Shown: positions 11,701 to 22,806 of the stretch, piece after piece
Position numbering within the stretch: the first letter of the stretch is position 1
How the letters are laid out: each line of letters begins with the position of its first letter
Source: Shinisaurus crocodilurus
Taxonomy: Eukaryota; Chordata; Lepidosauria; Squamata; Shinisauridae
Assembly (NCBI GenBank): GCA_021292165.1
Contig: JAHFWL010000969.1
Location: forward strand, 47,881-111,880
Reading direction: 5' to 3'
DNA: 64,000 nt
Program-made: the position numbers and the translations under genes
Notes under the pieces: generated by a model
What the model saw: the letters and a program-made list of their open reading frames with translations, nothing else
What the model was told of the DNA's origin: nothing
Database searches by the model: none

Positions 11701-11783
11701 GAAATGAAAGTGAACAATCCCAAACACGCCCCCCCCCTTAGGGACCCTGTTACACAACCCACAGTGGGTTGTCTGTGTCATGC
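8720..11783 (-). mobile_element. PIF/Harbinger DNA transposon
   Basis: About 3 kb that carries a Harbinger transposase pseudogene and is inserted just upstream of the L1 ORF2 start. The ends look like degenerate inverted repeats: ttcacacatcatgacaaccc at 8725 and, on the other strand at the right end, tttgcatgacacagacaaccc. Inside the left end are hairpins, including a perfect 20-bp palindrome at 9401-9420 and an imperfect one at about 8857-8930. A pyrimidine tract (CTTT/CCTTT) lies at about 9078-9135. The 3-bp duplication expected of Harbinger could not be fixed. Confidence 0.65.
9690..11693 (-). pseudogene. Harbinger (HARBI1-like) transposase pseudogene
   Basis: Reading from an ATG at 11693, the N-terminus is MDPKNSMLSVVACLQLL followed by an Arg/Lys-rich patch, as in HARBI1-like nucleases. 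A helix-turn-helix-like block with RATFEII (about 10700), then LSNTFRVGKTTVCEIF (about 10540), then the DDE core: GALDSSHM around the first catalytic Asp (10380) and FYNHKCFYSILLQAFVD (10320-10270). The C-terminal part has LPMEHAFSHLKA, a form of the RVVVERAFGRLK block with the catalytic Glu, and LIPDVIVACRILHNIC (about 10000-9880). These are the conserved blocks of DDE_Tnp_4. Frame changes between blocks make it a pseudogene. A Myb/SANT partner gene, usual in complete Harbinger elements, was not found. Confidence 0.85.
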
Positions 11784-11789
11784 AAACTC

Positions 11790-12344
11790 AGTCATTGTTT
11801 GCCCCTCCTCGCATGTAATTCTTACCAATTTTACAGAAATTACCTACTATTAAATGATACAACATATAAATCATTAATGTGATACATTTCACTCTGAAAA
11901 TTTCAAAACAATTCAAACTAATATTGATTGTATAAAACCATACCAAACCTATAAAGTTAAAGGAAATTAAAAAATATAATTGAAAATACAAACCAAAATA
12001 AAAATAAAAATAAAAATCAAACAACCCAAATAGTACCAATGTCCCCCACAAAAAAGAAGACCCCCAAAATATAGTGAAAATTATTTAAAAAAAAAAAAAA
12101 GATCAAGAAAAAACTTTTTGGCTTCCAGCTAAGACGTCATCTTCCCAGCCTGTCCCTACACAGTTATTAGATACATACACAAATCAAAGGGAGAGAAAAA
12201 AAAAATCAGATAGGTATTTTAAAGGGTATTTTTATCTGCTTCAGGGAAGATTCAAGCTCTGCAATAAAAATGCCCAGAACTTTATCTACTAACAACTTAC
12301 GGTAAGCATTAGCAGGCAAGCAAAAACTAGCTAAAGGCCAATTC
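11790..12344 (-). other. AT-rich L1 inter-ORF region
   Basis: AT-rich sequence with an AAAAT microsatellite near 12000 and an A run near 12088. It sits between the ORF1 remnant and the ORF2 start of the minus-strand L1, so it is probably its spacer. No coding sequence. Confidence 0.4.
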
Positions 12345-12780
12345 AGCTTCTTAAGGGTGCAATCTAATGGCCCTCCCACCTTGCCTGGAGGGCCATAGGA
12401 TAGGTAAGAGTAAGACTCCCCACTGTGACCTCAGAAATTTCTTCCATGGTTGCAGGGATGCACGGAGTCTGCTGGCAGAGCACCCTCCCCCCCACCTCCA
12501 AGCTGGTGCAGTTCTTTCCATGCTGGCTGAGAACCAAAGATGGAAGACAAGTCTTCAGTTCCAGTGTGTGTGTGGACATTCCTGGGGCTGGGAAGAGGAG
12601 TACCGGTAAGTCACTGCCATTGTATGAAGAATCCAGGCAGTGCCTCAGTCTCTCCTCTTGAGGAGGGGTAAAACATTTAGACAGTTGAAATTGGCTGTCT
12701 AAATGTTTGGAGGGCGAGGGGAGCATGGAGGCAATCCTATCCACTGCACTCCTGCTGCCTTCAATTGGATGCCCATAATC
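12345..12780. repeat. Inserted repeat with a perfect stem-loop
   Basis: Interrupts the L1 spacer. It contains a perfect 14-bp stem (aaacatttagacag at 12671-12684 and its complement at 12695-12708) around a 10-base loop. The edges share loosely inverted ggatagg motifs. The 126-aa minus-strand open frame shows no family. Confidence 0.4.
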
Positions 12781-12789
12781 CTCTGAGTT

Positions 12790-13563
12790 CAGATGGGGCT
12801 GTAAGTGATGCAGGCAGCAGAGGAAGAAGAAGACGGGCCAGCTGAAATCTTGATGCTGGTAAGAAATGACTCTGCCACTTCAGGAGATAGGAACTTCTTT
12901 AATTGACCTTGATAGGTAACACAGAAAATGGCTGGGTATCTGATATAATATTGCAATTCAATTTCTCTTGCCAAGAGTCTGGCCTTCATAAACTGCTTTC
13001 TCCAATCTGAAATTTCCTTCCTGTAATCCGGATAAAGCATGATTTTATCATTAGCAGGGCTCCACCAAAGCTCCCCCTTTTGCCTGGCTTTATGGAGCAC
13101 ATACTACACAGAAACTGAAGAATAACAGGCCCTGCTCTAGACCCTCAAGTGGAACCAGGAATGTGATAAGCTCATTCAATATCAAGCTGAAAATCTGGTG
13201 GCAATGTCAATAACTCATGCAGAAATGTATCCATAAACTCTGGCAAGGGAACCTATGTAGCCTGTTCCAGAGAAGTCCAAGGACAGGCAAATTAGCTTTC
13301 TGAGAAAAAGTTTCCAAAAGAGAAACATGCACAGATATTACACTGTGAGATGCAGTCACACCAACATATTTCCTTTGAATCCATCAATTTAAGATGAGCA
13401 TCGATGGAATTAACAGATCCCTGGAGAGTTTTGATAGAATCCTGGAACAGCCCAAACTGTTTAGACTGCTGAGATAACTGTATTGACATTGGTTTCAGCA
13501 GAACAAGAACCTCTTCGCCTTCATGTTCCACTTTGGAAACTTTCGCTGATGGGGAGTCGGCAG
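12790..13563 (-). pseudogene. L1-group LINE ORF1p remnant
   Basis: ORF1p is the trimeric RNA-binding chaperone of L1 elements. Reading down from 13563, there is a coiled-coil segment (QSKQFGLFQDSIKTLQGSVN, then SIDAHLKL), a broken middle where the RRM should be (13290-13100), and a 103-aa stretch at 13100-12789 with the C-terminal domain: LHKARQKGELWW, IMLYPDYRKEI, ELQYYIRYPAIF, then a SPEVAESFL end. This matches the LR-AR-KG, I-PD-S and YPA-L-V blocks of L1 ORF1p C-terminal domains. The N-terminus is cut by the LTR that begins at 13564. Confidence 0.8.
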
Positions 13564-14200
13564 TGTTGTTGCGCAAATATGCTCAGAGTCCTCTCCCCAG
13601 AGAACCCAATACTCGAGGAGAGAGAAGCAGCACACCCAGGAGTGAGTTTTTCAAAGTTTTATTTCTGTGCAAAAAAGGTTCAGCTCTGTGGAAAAGCTGA
13701 ACAAAGGAAGGTGGGGCATGCAGGCCTTCTTATACCTTTTCATTTACTGGTTTATTCATTCTCAGCAAATCAAATGCATTCGCTTAAACATGCCAACCAA
13801 TCAGATACATTTCCCCGAATATGCCAACAACCAATCAAATACATTTCTTTGAACATGGCAAGCATCTATCTTCAGTTAGATAGAAGGCCACCTGGCTGTC
13901 TTTTTCTTGGCTAGGCTGATGTTTCTCATGACCTCTTAGGGCACCCGAGATATCAGGCGACTCATGAGTCCGCTACTCTTGGTACCTCTTATCAATCAAA
14001 GGAACTCTTCTTTCGCTTGTATTTCTGGAGTTGGCACAAGGAAATACACTTTTTGGGGGAAGATAGCAACCAAGGTGAAGATATGATGGTCGGGCATACA
14101 ATTCAGAACAAAGAAACATTACAATCAAAACAAAGGAGCGACACCTCTCTTCAAGGTTCCCTGTCTGGAACAGCAAAGCAGATAAGCAAGGCCAGGTGCA
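13564..14200 (-). mobile_element. Retroviral-type LTR, minus orientation
   Basis: On the minus strand there is a TATA-like GTATAAGAAGG (about 13740-13730), an AATAAA at about 13662-13657, and a terminal ...AACAACA at 13564, the arrangement of an LTR. The presumed U3 holds three tandem copies of a roughly 30-bp unit with ccaatcaaatacattt-like text (13766-13860). It abuts the L1 ORF1 remnant abruptly. The far edge is a guess and no internal retroviral genes are visible. Confidence 0.5.
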
Positions 14201-14469
14201 GCATGAGGTGATATGTGGGCAAAAAGCCAGTTCATCCAGCGGGGATGCAACAGAGTTCATCAGGGCCTCTGGACTTTTACCTTAACAAGTGCCTATGGAC
14301 AGCAGGGTGGTCTCCCAGAGATTTTAGGGTTCCAGCCCTTGTGGGCCGCTCCCCAATGCCACCCCTGCTGGCCAGGGAATGCTGGGAACTGCAGGACTTT
14401 TGTCAGCCTAAACATGCATAGGATTGGGCCTTTACATAGCTTTAACTCAGACTCCTATCATGCCAGGTC

Positions 14470-14582
14470 ACACTGATTGGCAGCAGTTCCCCAGGGTTTC
14501 AGATTAGGAGTCTTTTCCAGCCCTGGAGAAACTGGGACCCTTTGCATGCAGAGCAGGTGCTCTAACATTGAGCTTAAAGTTC
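14470..14582 (-). repeat. Old tRNA-derived SINE fragment
   Basis: Text such as gattggcagcagttcccca, then gcatgcagagcaggtgctct and aacattgag resembles the head (complement strand) of a common reptile tRNA-derived SINE, including a degenerate B box. Diverged and truncated. Confidence 0.45.
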
Positions 14583-14617
14583 TTCTTTATGTGTCTTATG
14601 TGAATATCTCAGACTAG

Positions 14618-14666
14618 GACAGTGTTCCCCCAACCTTGGGTCCCTAGATGTCTTTGGCCTACAATT
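14618..14666. mobile_element. Half of a palindromic hAT-type MITE
   Basis: cagtgttcccccaacct followed by tgggtccctagatgt and ttggcctacaattccca is the left arm of the same family as 57988-58085. Confidence 0.6.
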
Positions 14667-15287
14667 CCCAGTGTCAGAAATACTACTATGTTAACAGATT
14701 GCCATGTTATTAAATGGATGTTAAGGAATCCATTTTACCTGCCTGCTGTTTGAACTTAAGTCACCTTCCAGCTTGTCTGTAAGAAGCATTGTGTACCAAG
14801 GTTGCCTTCTTGGCAGAAAGAACAAATGGTAGTAGATAAGGAGTATCTAGGCTGCTTCTGACTGTCTGGGCCTGTTGCCAACCGGCAGAACTTGGCAGGC
14901 GCTAGTTAGCTTTTAGTTCATTTAACAATGCAGTTATGTACAGCCCTGTTCAATACACGTGTATGGTGGGACTTCATTCTTACACTTTATATATGCACCA
15001 TGTCCATTTTTCTAACAGTGTTCCCAAGCCTTTCTTCATTTTTGTTGAAGTCATGATCAAACTATTGTCCAAAGCACAGTAAGTAGATATAAAAATAAAA
15101 CAAAACTGGAATGAGGCTAAAAGCAAAATACCAAGATAACACAACAGTCTTCAAAGGCTTTTTTAAAAGCTATAAATCGGGAGAGGCACAGACTATGATC
15201 TGATTATATCACCATCTTAAACTGGATTCTCCCCCTGCAGAATTCTTAGCTGACTTGAGCATTAGGAAAAACTTTATACAAGATCAA
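14667..15287. other. No gene seen
   Basis: Ordinary AT-rich sequence up to the CR1 junction; no recognised repeat or exon. Confidence 0.4.
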
Positions 15288-16424
15288 TTCGACAAAGTGC
15301 CTCATGATATCCTGATTAGTAAGCTAGCTAAGAGTGGGCTAGATGGAACAACTATCAGGTGGATCCACAATTGGCTACAGAATCGGACTCAAAGAGTGCT
15401 TATCAATGGTTCCTTCTCAAACTGGGGAGAGGTAACGAGCGGGGTACCACAGGGCTCGGTCCTGGGCCCGGTGCTCTTCAACATTTTTATTAATGACTTG
15501 GATGAGGAGGTACAGGGAATGCTTATCAAATTTGCAGATGACACAAAGTTGGGTGGAACAGCTAATACTCTGGAAGACAGAAACAAAATTCAAAGTGACC
15601 TCGATAGGCTGGAGCGCTGGGCCGAAAACAACAGAATGAAATTTAACAGGGATAAATGCCAAGTGCTGCACCTAGGGAGAGGAAACCAAATGCAGAGTTA
15701 CAGAATGGGGGACACTTGGCTCAACAATACTACAAGTGAGAAGGATCTTGGAATTGTGGTAGATCACAAACTGAATATGAGCCAGCAATGCGACGTGGCT
15801 GCAAAGAAGGCAAATGCAATTTTGGGCTGTATTAATAGAAGTATAGCTTCCAAATCGCGGGAAGTGATCATTCCCCTTTACTCGGCACTGGTTAGGCCTC
15901 ATCTTGAGTACTGCGTCCAGTTCTGGGCACCTCACTTTAAGAAGGACATAGACAAACTGGAGAGGGTTCAGAGGAGGGCAACAAGGATGATAAAGGGACT
16001 GGAAACAAGGCCCTATGAGGAGAGACTGAAAGAATTGGGCATGTTTAGCCTTCAGAAGAGGAGACTGAGGGGAGATATGATCGCACTCTTCCAGTATTTG
16101 AAGGGATGTCACACAGAGGAAGGCAAAGATCTCTTCTCGTTCATCCCAGTTTGCAGGACACGGAATAATGGGCTCAAGTTACAGGAACCTAGATTCCACC
16201 TAAACATCAGGAAAAATTTCCTGACTGTCAGAGCAATAAGACAATGGAATCAACTACCTAGGGAGGTGGTGGGCTCTCCCAGTCTGGAGGCATTCAAGGT
16301 GCGGCTGGACAGACATCTGTCAGAGATGCTTTGACCTGGATTCCTGCATTGAGCAGGGGGTTGGACTCGATGGCCTTGTAGGCCCCTTCCAACTCTACTT
16401 TTCTATGATTCTATGATTCTATGA
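15288..16424 (+). pseudogene. CR1 LINE, 5'-truncated, copy 1
   Basis: CR1 retrotransposons copy themselves with an ORF2 endonuclease/reverse transcriptase. This copy begins in the RT palm (FDKVPHDILI) and stays open to a stop at 16332-16334. Visible motifs are GVPQGSVLGPVLF, LIKFADDTKLGG (catalytic Asp pair) and the C-terminal [12 protein letters not shown] block. The short 3' UTR ends with ttctatgattctatgattct, the octamer-type tail that defines CR1. It lacks all sequence 5' of the palm, so it is dead on arrival. It is almost identical, base for base, to the corresponding part of 24073-27042, pointing to recent amplification. The upstream 33 bases of the open frame are not CR1. Confidence 0.92.
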
Positions 16425-17897
16425 AAGAGTTACTCTGGGAATGTTACAAGGAAATAATGGCATTTCCAAGGGACTTGACGGGAGAAAATTGGCTGTGTGT
16501 GTGTGTGTGTGTGTGTGTGTGTTGCCATACCATGAAAATACCCCATCCATGTGTGTTGTTGATCTTTTTTTAGCAGCCAGGTTCTGAAACCAGAGGTAAA
16601 TCTGGCAAGATAAATAGTAGGGATGGGCCATTTTGCAAGGGAAAATCAGCAAGCACTATCTTCAGTTTATGGTTCTATTAACTGCAGTTTATGGTTCCAT
16701 TAACCTGCATTTACCAATGTAATGTGTAGTGCTGCCCTCAAGCTGATCCTGGTACTTTCAGAGCAAAACACAAAGCATGCAATCTTTTGGGCGGACAGGG
16801 GTTTGATAGCATTGTAGTGTGTCCATGGATTACCCAGTATAATAAAGCCTCTTGCTTTGGAACCATGGAAAGTTAATTAGATTCTTTAATGGCATCCCAT
16901 ATAAAGCAAACACCTGAATTCACTGTTTGTAGAAAAATGGAGCTTGAATTAATGAAATCAGATAGCCACTGAAGAGGTCTCAACAAGAGACAAGAGGTCT
17001 CTTAACAATCCTTGTAAAAAAAACAACCTTTTTTTAAAGTATGTGTATTCAGGGCAGATAGAGGCACACATATTTGTTGTTTATGCTGCCAAACTACATA
17101 TGGGATTTACAAAATGGCCTACGTGAAAGATACTTTCATGTGGGCAATACATTCTCCTTAGTCCCTTTGATGCTATTATACTTAACTTTCCTAAATTCCC
17201 CTTATCTCCACCAAATTTGTAGCTGCATTTTGCAGAATTAGCAGATCCAGATCAGGAGAAATCTCCTTGTGGAGTCAGTGTAAATCCATCTGCCTGGCAA
17301 AAGCAGATAGAGACTAAGAGTGCAACCCTAAACCGCTGTGGCCAGTGGGTCTGGGGGTTAAGATAGGGCAGGTGGGCTCCTGTGCTCATGAGGAGGGGAT
17401 CTGCTGGCACTTTCATGGAAGATCAGATAAGTGGAAGGAACTTCAGGCAACAGATACCGTAACAATTAGTGGGTCCTCCAGAATACTGAAACAGGATGTC
17501 TTGTCTATATGACCTTTTCTCACAGATGCATCAATATGGTCTGCTTACCTCCTGGAACTAATATAAGCCAACTGAGTAATTCACTGGGATTTGTTTGTGC
17601 TTGCCTGTACAGTTAATACCCCTTGCTTTCAGATCCCAGTACTGTGTATGTGGAATACTAAGAGGACTCCAGCCATATGGCTATTCAAGAGTTTAGAAAA
17701 TAGAAATACTGCAAAGAAATCAAGTAGCAAAAAAAGGGGGGATGGGGAGGAGATACCGAAGTTACGAAGCTGATCGTACTGACCTTCCTAATATAGCATT
17801 GTTTAACAAAGTATTTCCTGGTTATGGATAGCATTACATAGAAACATGCAGGTTTTCATATTTCATACATGTTACATATGAGATGCAAATTGTAACT
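16425..17897. other. Non-coding, with a GT microsatellite
   Basis: A (GT)n run of about 27 bases lies at 16495-16521. Otherwise AT-rich sequence without recognised genes or repeats. Confidence 0.5.
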
Positions 17898-17993
17898 TGC
17901 AGCGCAATCCTCTACATGTCTACTGACTGCGAAGTGAACCTCATCAGGTTCAATGGGATTTACTTCCAGGTAAGTGTGTTTAGGATTGCAGTT
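17898..17993. mobile_element. Palindromic MITE (caatcct/aggattg family)
   Basis: Starts gcagcgcaatcct, ends aggattgcag, with aatgggatttacttcc in the middle. Other members in the window: 43450-43545, 45849-45943, and weaker ones at about 53990-54075 and 57330-57420. Short, non-coding and recurrent, so a small non-autonomous DNA element is the natural reading. Confidence 0.6.
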
Positions 17994-18294
17994 AAAGTGA
18001 TGTCACATTGTATAAAATTTGGGATAGCTCTGTTTCTTACAATATTAAAATAAAATATTATGAATGATATTCTCAACATAAATTTTAAAATGTCTTGACT
18101 AAAATTTGGTACAGCAACTGGGGGTGATATAGAATTTTCCAGGGTTGGGGGTGGACAAACCTGCCCCACTGAATGCCAGGTGATTTAAGGCATGCAACGC
18201 ATATGTTACCTACTACATGGAGGATATGCTTGTGCTTTAATATGTGTTTTTAATATCACTGGAGCAATTAGGAAGGATGCCCTAAAGGTCAGAG

Positions 18295-18385
18295 CATCCT
18301 TCCTCAACTTAGTGCCCTCCAGATATTTTGGACTACAACTCCCAGCATCCCCAGCCACGGATGCTGGGAATTGTCATCCAGCATA
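18295..18385. mobile_element. hAT-type MITE (ccagatgttttggactacaa family)
   Basis: Contains cagatattttggactacaac followed by tcccagcatccccagcc and then an inverted arm. Same family as 47557-47680, 55280-55376 and 61264-61411. Confidence 0.55.
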
Positions 18386-18441
18386 AATGATCTTCAGGGC
18401 TACCTCCCCACCAGTGCCTCCCTCTGAGAAAATATGCCTCC

Positions 18442-18891
18442 CATCCCTGACAGGGCCACGATGGCTTCCATGAAGGAGGGTGAAGCCCCCGCCTCAGGTG
18501 GCAGATCCCAAAGTGCGGCAGATTCCACCACAAGGAGAACTGTACATCCTGCCCAGTGCTCCAGAAAGCACAGCACAGGTGATTTTCACAGCCACCTACC
18601 CACCATGCCTCACTCTAAGGAAGGATGACTCACAGCAAGGCATTTAGGCCAGGCTTTCTGGAGAGCCACACTGGCCACTCTCTTTTGAGTGGCTGGCGGG
18701 GCTTCCCAGAGAGTCTACCTGCCTGGGGGTCCTCAATACGAGGCACTGGGTGGGTGATGCTCCGGAGAGCAGCCAGCATGGCTTTCTGAAGCACCAGGTG
18801 GGGCACACAGGTCTCCTGGTTGCGGGGGAGGGTGGAACCTGAGGTGGGGGCTTCATCCCACTTCATGGAAGCGCCAGCCCTGTCAGGGATG
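18442..18891. mobile_element. TIR element, about 450 bp
   Basis: The ends are inverted copies: catccctgacagggcca at the left and agccctgtcagggatg at the right. The similarity extends inward for about 55 bases (ggcttccatgaag, gaagcccccgcctcaggt against their complements). The interior is non-coding. A related, undelimited sequence lies at about 36150-36550. Confidence 0.7.
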
Positions 18892-18899
18892 TTTTATAC

Positions 18900-19035
18900 T
18901 AGGGGTAGGCAACCTGGTCCCATCCAGATATTTTGGACTACAGCTTCCATCAGTCCCAGAAAATATAGCCAATAATCAGGAATTACAGGAGCTGTAATCC
19001 AAAACATCTGGAGGGAACCAGGTTGCCTACCCCTG
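18900..19035. mobile_element. hAT-type MITE
   Basis: Inverted ends taggggtaggcaacctgg and ccaggttgcctacccctg. The flanks ttttatac (18892-18899) and ctttagac (19036-19043) agree at six of eight positions, consistent with an eroded 8-bp target duplication. Confidence 0.7.
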
Positions 19036-19148
19036 CTTTAGACATTGGTTATATCCTGTCTTAGGGTAGGACAGCCTTCTCCAACCTGGTGTCTTAGCCA
19101 TGCTGGCTGGGGGTGATGGGAGTTACAGTCCAATGCATCTGGAGGACC

Positions 19149-21467
19149 AGTGGTGTGGTTCCCACTAAAATTTCATTCTCCATTTCCCTGACTTTCCCTG
19201 ACCAACTTTTGTCAATTTCCCTGACCACCATTCAAAAATAACCCCAAGTTAAAATAATTCATAGGTTACATTACAATAAATAACTGTTTTATTAAATGGT
19301 TTAAAACTACATAAGTACTGAAAGGCATTTTTTTGTGTGTGTGGTCAAGATAGGAGCTTCAGTATGAGCTTCTTTAAACATTGAGACTAGATTCGCATGA
19401 CAGGACAACCCACCGTGGTTTATAAGCCACGGTGGGTTGTTGTGTTGTGTGAACCCAGGACTAGTTTGTCAGAGTGTGTTCTTTTGGGGTTATAAGTCAC
19501 CCTGGAAAGTCATGGCTTGTAGTAGAGTGTGTTTGACCCACAGTGGGTTGTTGTGTCATCCGAACCTGGATGACATGACCCATCATGGGTCAACCCCAAC
19601 TACAAGCGAGCCACTTGGCAAGAGCAGCAAAAACCCCTTGCCACTCTTGCCAAGTGGCTAGTGGGTGACCACCATTGCCAACCATCCCAAAAGTGCCTGA
19701 GCAGCACTTTGGGGTGGCTAGCTAAGGCTTCCCCCATTCTCCGCTGCCACCACGAGCCATCTCGGGCTCACTGCAGCTTGACTTTTTTTTTTTAACCTTT
19801 TGGGTGGGGGGAGATTGTGAAAGCTGACTGTCAATCTGGCTTGTGTGATCCCCATGGGGGCAGCCACGAAGTGCCCCTCCAAGGGCTCCCTGCAGTAACT
19901 TGGAGGGGCTTCCTGTGGTCACTCCCCTTAAAAAAAAATTGTGCCAATAATGTGCACAAATAATTACACATATGTTTTTAACCCAAGCTGCCCAATTTGT
20001 GCAAATTGGGCAGGGTGCCTGCTGGCCAAATCCAGCAGCCCCCGCCCCTGTACAGTGCCTACCCCAGGATGCAGGTAAGTATTTGCAAGGAGCTGACAGA
20101 TTTGATAGGTCCTGACCTGTCAGCTCCTTGCAAAGCCCTGGGAGAGATGGCAGTTTGTGAAAAGGGGCTCTTTCCCCACTTTTCACAGAGTGATATCCTG
20201 GTTTCTTTGGGGGAGATCAGATGTTCCTAGTGGCCCCCCAGTTTTGCAAGTGTCCCCCCACTGCTAGCATATGGGGAACCTTCAAAACTGGAGGGGATTC
20301 CCACTGACATGAGGGATCAAAATAATGTCAAACTCGTGCATCCCTGGCACTAAGAATTCCCCCAAGTTTTGCTGCTCCCTGAGGTGCTAGTAACTTGGAG
20401 TCAATGGCAAAACCGAGGGGACACTTGGGACTTGCAATCACACCAACACCCCCTGGGGACCCTGCTGGAAAAGGGGAGCAATTGAGGAGGTGGCCCCCAA
20501 AACACCCTTTTCTGCATGATCCTCTGTTTTTTGGGGGGGACCTCATGTGCCCCTGGGTTATCCACACTTGGAAAACTGAGGGCAGCCCATGAGCACATCC
20601 CAAAAAACTCCAAAGATTCTGCTGCTAAGGGTCCTTCTTCCAACACCTACACCCGCTTTCCCCCCATCCTTGGAAAGTGGGTTTTGCAAAGTGCTACAAT
20701 GTTCAGTTTTGGCAGGTACACTTGCTGGGAGTCAAATTGTGGCAGGACTGGACTTTACAGCTGGCTAGAATAAATAATGGCTGGCTACTAAGTCCAGCCA
20801 GCCACAATTTGCTGGCCCCTGTCAAAATATTCACATCTTCAAATGAATTGAAACTGATTCCAGTTTGTTTGCATTCACAAGTTACCCAGTTTTATGAAGC
20901 CAGCCACTTTCTCCATAATAAACTAATGCTATTTATTTATTTATTTATTACATTTATACCCCGCCTTTTTTCCTGCAAGGAACTCAAGGCAGCTTACATA
21001 ATCCTCCTCCTCCTCTCCCTTTTATCCTCACAACAACCCTGTGAGGTAGGTTAGGCTGAGAGTCAGTGACTGGCCCAAAGTCACCCAGTGAGTTTCATGG
21101 CCGAGCGGGGACTAGAACCCGGATCTCCTGAGTCCCAGTCCAACACTCTCACCACCACGCCACACTGGCTCTCTATCACATGCAGGTTCATTTTATGCTG
21201 TTTTACTGTTAACAACCATCAGCCAATAAACATTTTCAAAATCATATAATCATATTATGGAATATGTGTCCATCATTACATTACACTTGTATTCTGCTGC
21301 CTCTCTACTCCAACTGCCTCAAGTACAGACTGTTTTCTTGTAGTGGCATCTCAAAAAAATCCATTACAGGAGTATATCTTAATTACAATTTCCCTGACTT
21401 TCCCTGACCGATTTCCATTTCCTTTATTTTCCCTGTTTTTCCTGACTTTCCAGAAAGTGGCAACCCT
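19149..21467. mobile_element. Composite DNA element with nested insertions
   Basis: Both ends carry short tandem runs of ttccctgac (19180-19235 and 21388-21455) near loosely inverted gtggttcccact and agtggcaacc motifs, so they look like the two ends of one old element. Inside are a Harbinger-type non-autonomous sequence starting near 19388 (a ccaccgtgg...ccacggtggg hairpin and repeated cccacagtgggttgt-type text), GC-rich non-coding DNA to about 20800, and a Sauria SINE. The open frames here (154 aa or less) overlap on opposite strands and match nothing. Confidence 0.4.
20931..21172 (-). mobile_element. Sauria SINE, full length
   Basis: tRNA-derived SINE, minus strand. The head on that strand has an A box (ggcgtggtggtgagag-type) and a B box (ggttctagtcc). 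The body has the diagnostic ctcactgggtgactttgggc and the cctcacagggttgttgtgag block; the 3' tail ends in a run of ataaat. These features define the squamate Sauria SINE, which is thought to be mobilised by a Bov-B-type LINE. Confidence 0.92.
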
Positions 21468-21839
21468 GTGTGGCGGTAAATTTTGAAGTTTAGGCACTCC
21501 TCATGACTGTCCCCATAGCCAGGCCCATAAGGAGAGTCCAAAAATTCAGCCAGATGTATTGACCCTGATCATTAAATCAGTTCCAGCAGTTTTCATCTCC
21601 ACCAGGAGCAGGTCTTTTGTAAAGTTAATACCCCAAAATACTTTGCATTACAACAGGGAACAATATATTGTTGCTGGGAAAGCAGTTTGCCAAGATTATT
21701 AGCAAATCCAAGGCCCTGAACCAGGTATATTTCTAGCAAGCTAACACTGAGAGAAAACCCATTCACAGACATCTTAGAATCAAGAATCACTGAGCTGGAA
21801 GGAACCTCCATTCAGACCAACCCAGATCTCATTATACTA

Positions 21840-22435
21840 CAGGGATGTTGAAGAGTCCTTGGTTTCGAGTCACGAGTCGAGTCACGAGTCTTTGGACCCG
21901 AGTCCGAGTCCGAGTCCTTAGTCCAAAATGGTGACTCACGAGTCACGAGTCATGAGTCGCTCCCAAAGCGGACGGACTCCATGAGTCCCTATTAAAATCA
22001 ATGGGGGGTTTTCCCAACAAAATAAGGCTATTTTGTTGGGGAAACCCCCAAAATAACCAGACAGGCAGAGGAGGCAGGGAATCCCAAAGCAGGCAGGCAG
22101 AGACCTTTGTCTTGGACAATTCAAACTGTGGAACTGGTTAAGAAGAGACCAGGCAGGCAGAGGAGGCTGGGAACCCCAAACAGGCAGGCAGAGGCAGCCA
22201 AACCCAAAATGTCTGAAAGGTTGCATTTTAGGAAAATGATTTTAAAAAATAAACTTGCTGTACTTCCTAAAACCTATCCATGTTGCATTTGAGGAACACA
22301 ATTTTGGAACACGAGTCCTTGATCTCGAGTCCTGAGTCGAGTCTCGAGTCCCATTAAAAATATTGGGACTCGAGTCAGAGGGGGGACTCAGTCCGACTCA
22401 CAAGTCGAGTCCTCGAGTCCAAGTCCCCATCCCTG
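21840..22435 (-). mobile_element. hAT MITE, GACTCG family, copy A
   Basis: Inverted ends CAGGGATG and CATCCCTG, flanked by a perfect 8-bp duplication TTATACTA (21832-21839 and 22436-22443), the hAT signature. Both subterminal regions (about 120 bp each) are packed with gagtc, cgagtc and cacgagtc motifs. The middle holds direct repeats of caggcaggcagagg-like text and a block that is the reverse complement of 49270-49345, just after the transposase stop of copy B (48814-50721). Copy A is thus an internally deleted derivative lacking transposase. Confidence 0.92.
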
Positions 22436-22443
22436 TTATACTA

Positions 22444-22806
22444 TGAGCCAAACTACATGTTACACTAATCACTGATCGTGTAGTATGCAACGGAGACTCC
22501 CCCCCTCTAGTGTATGCACGCATGGTCCCAATTCACATTGGGACCACCCTGCACCAGGAGGGGAGGGTCAAACCTTCACCCCACTGTTATTTTCCTGAAA
22601 ACACCAATCTCCCTGTGGGGTGGGAGTTTAGAAAAAAATAATCAATGGGTGTTAATGGAGGTTTTTTCTTTTTCAACCACCCCTGCTGGGGGTGGGGGAG
22701 TTGCATATATATATATATATATATATATATGGGGGAAACGTTCAATCCTCCCCTCCCAGTGTGCAGTGGTCCTGATCTGAACTGGGGCCACGTGCACATA
22801 CACTAG
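22444..22806. mobile_element. Palindromic non-autonomous element
   Basis: The left arm (ctagtgtatgcacgcatgg and on through gaggggagggtcaaacc) is repeated in inverted, imperfect form in the right arm ending ctag near 22806. The loop includes an (AT)n microsatellite at about 22705-22731. No coding content. Confidence 0.6.
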
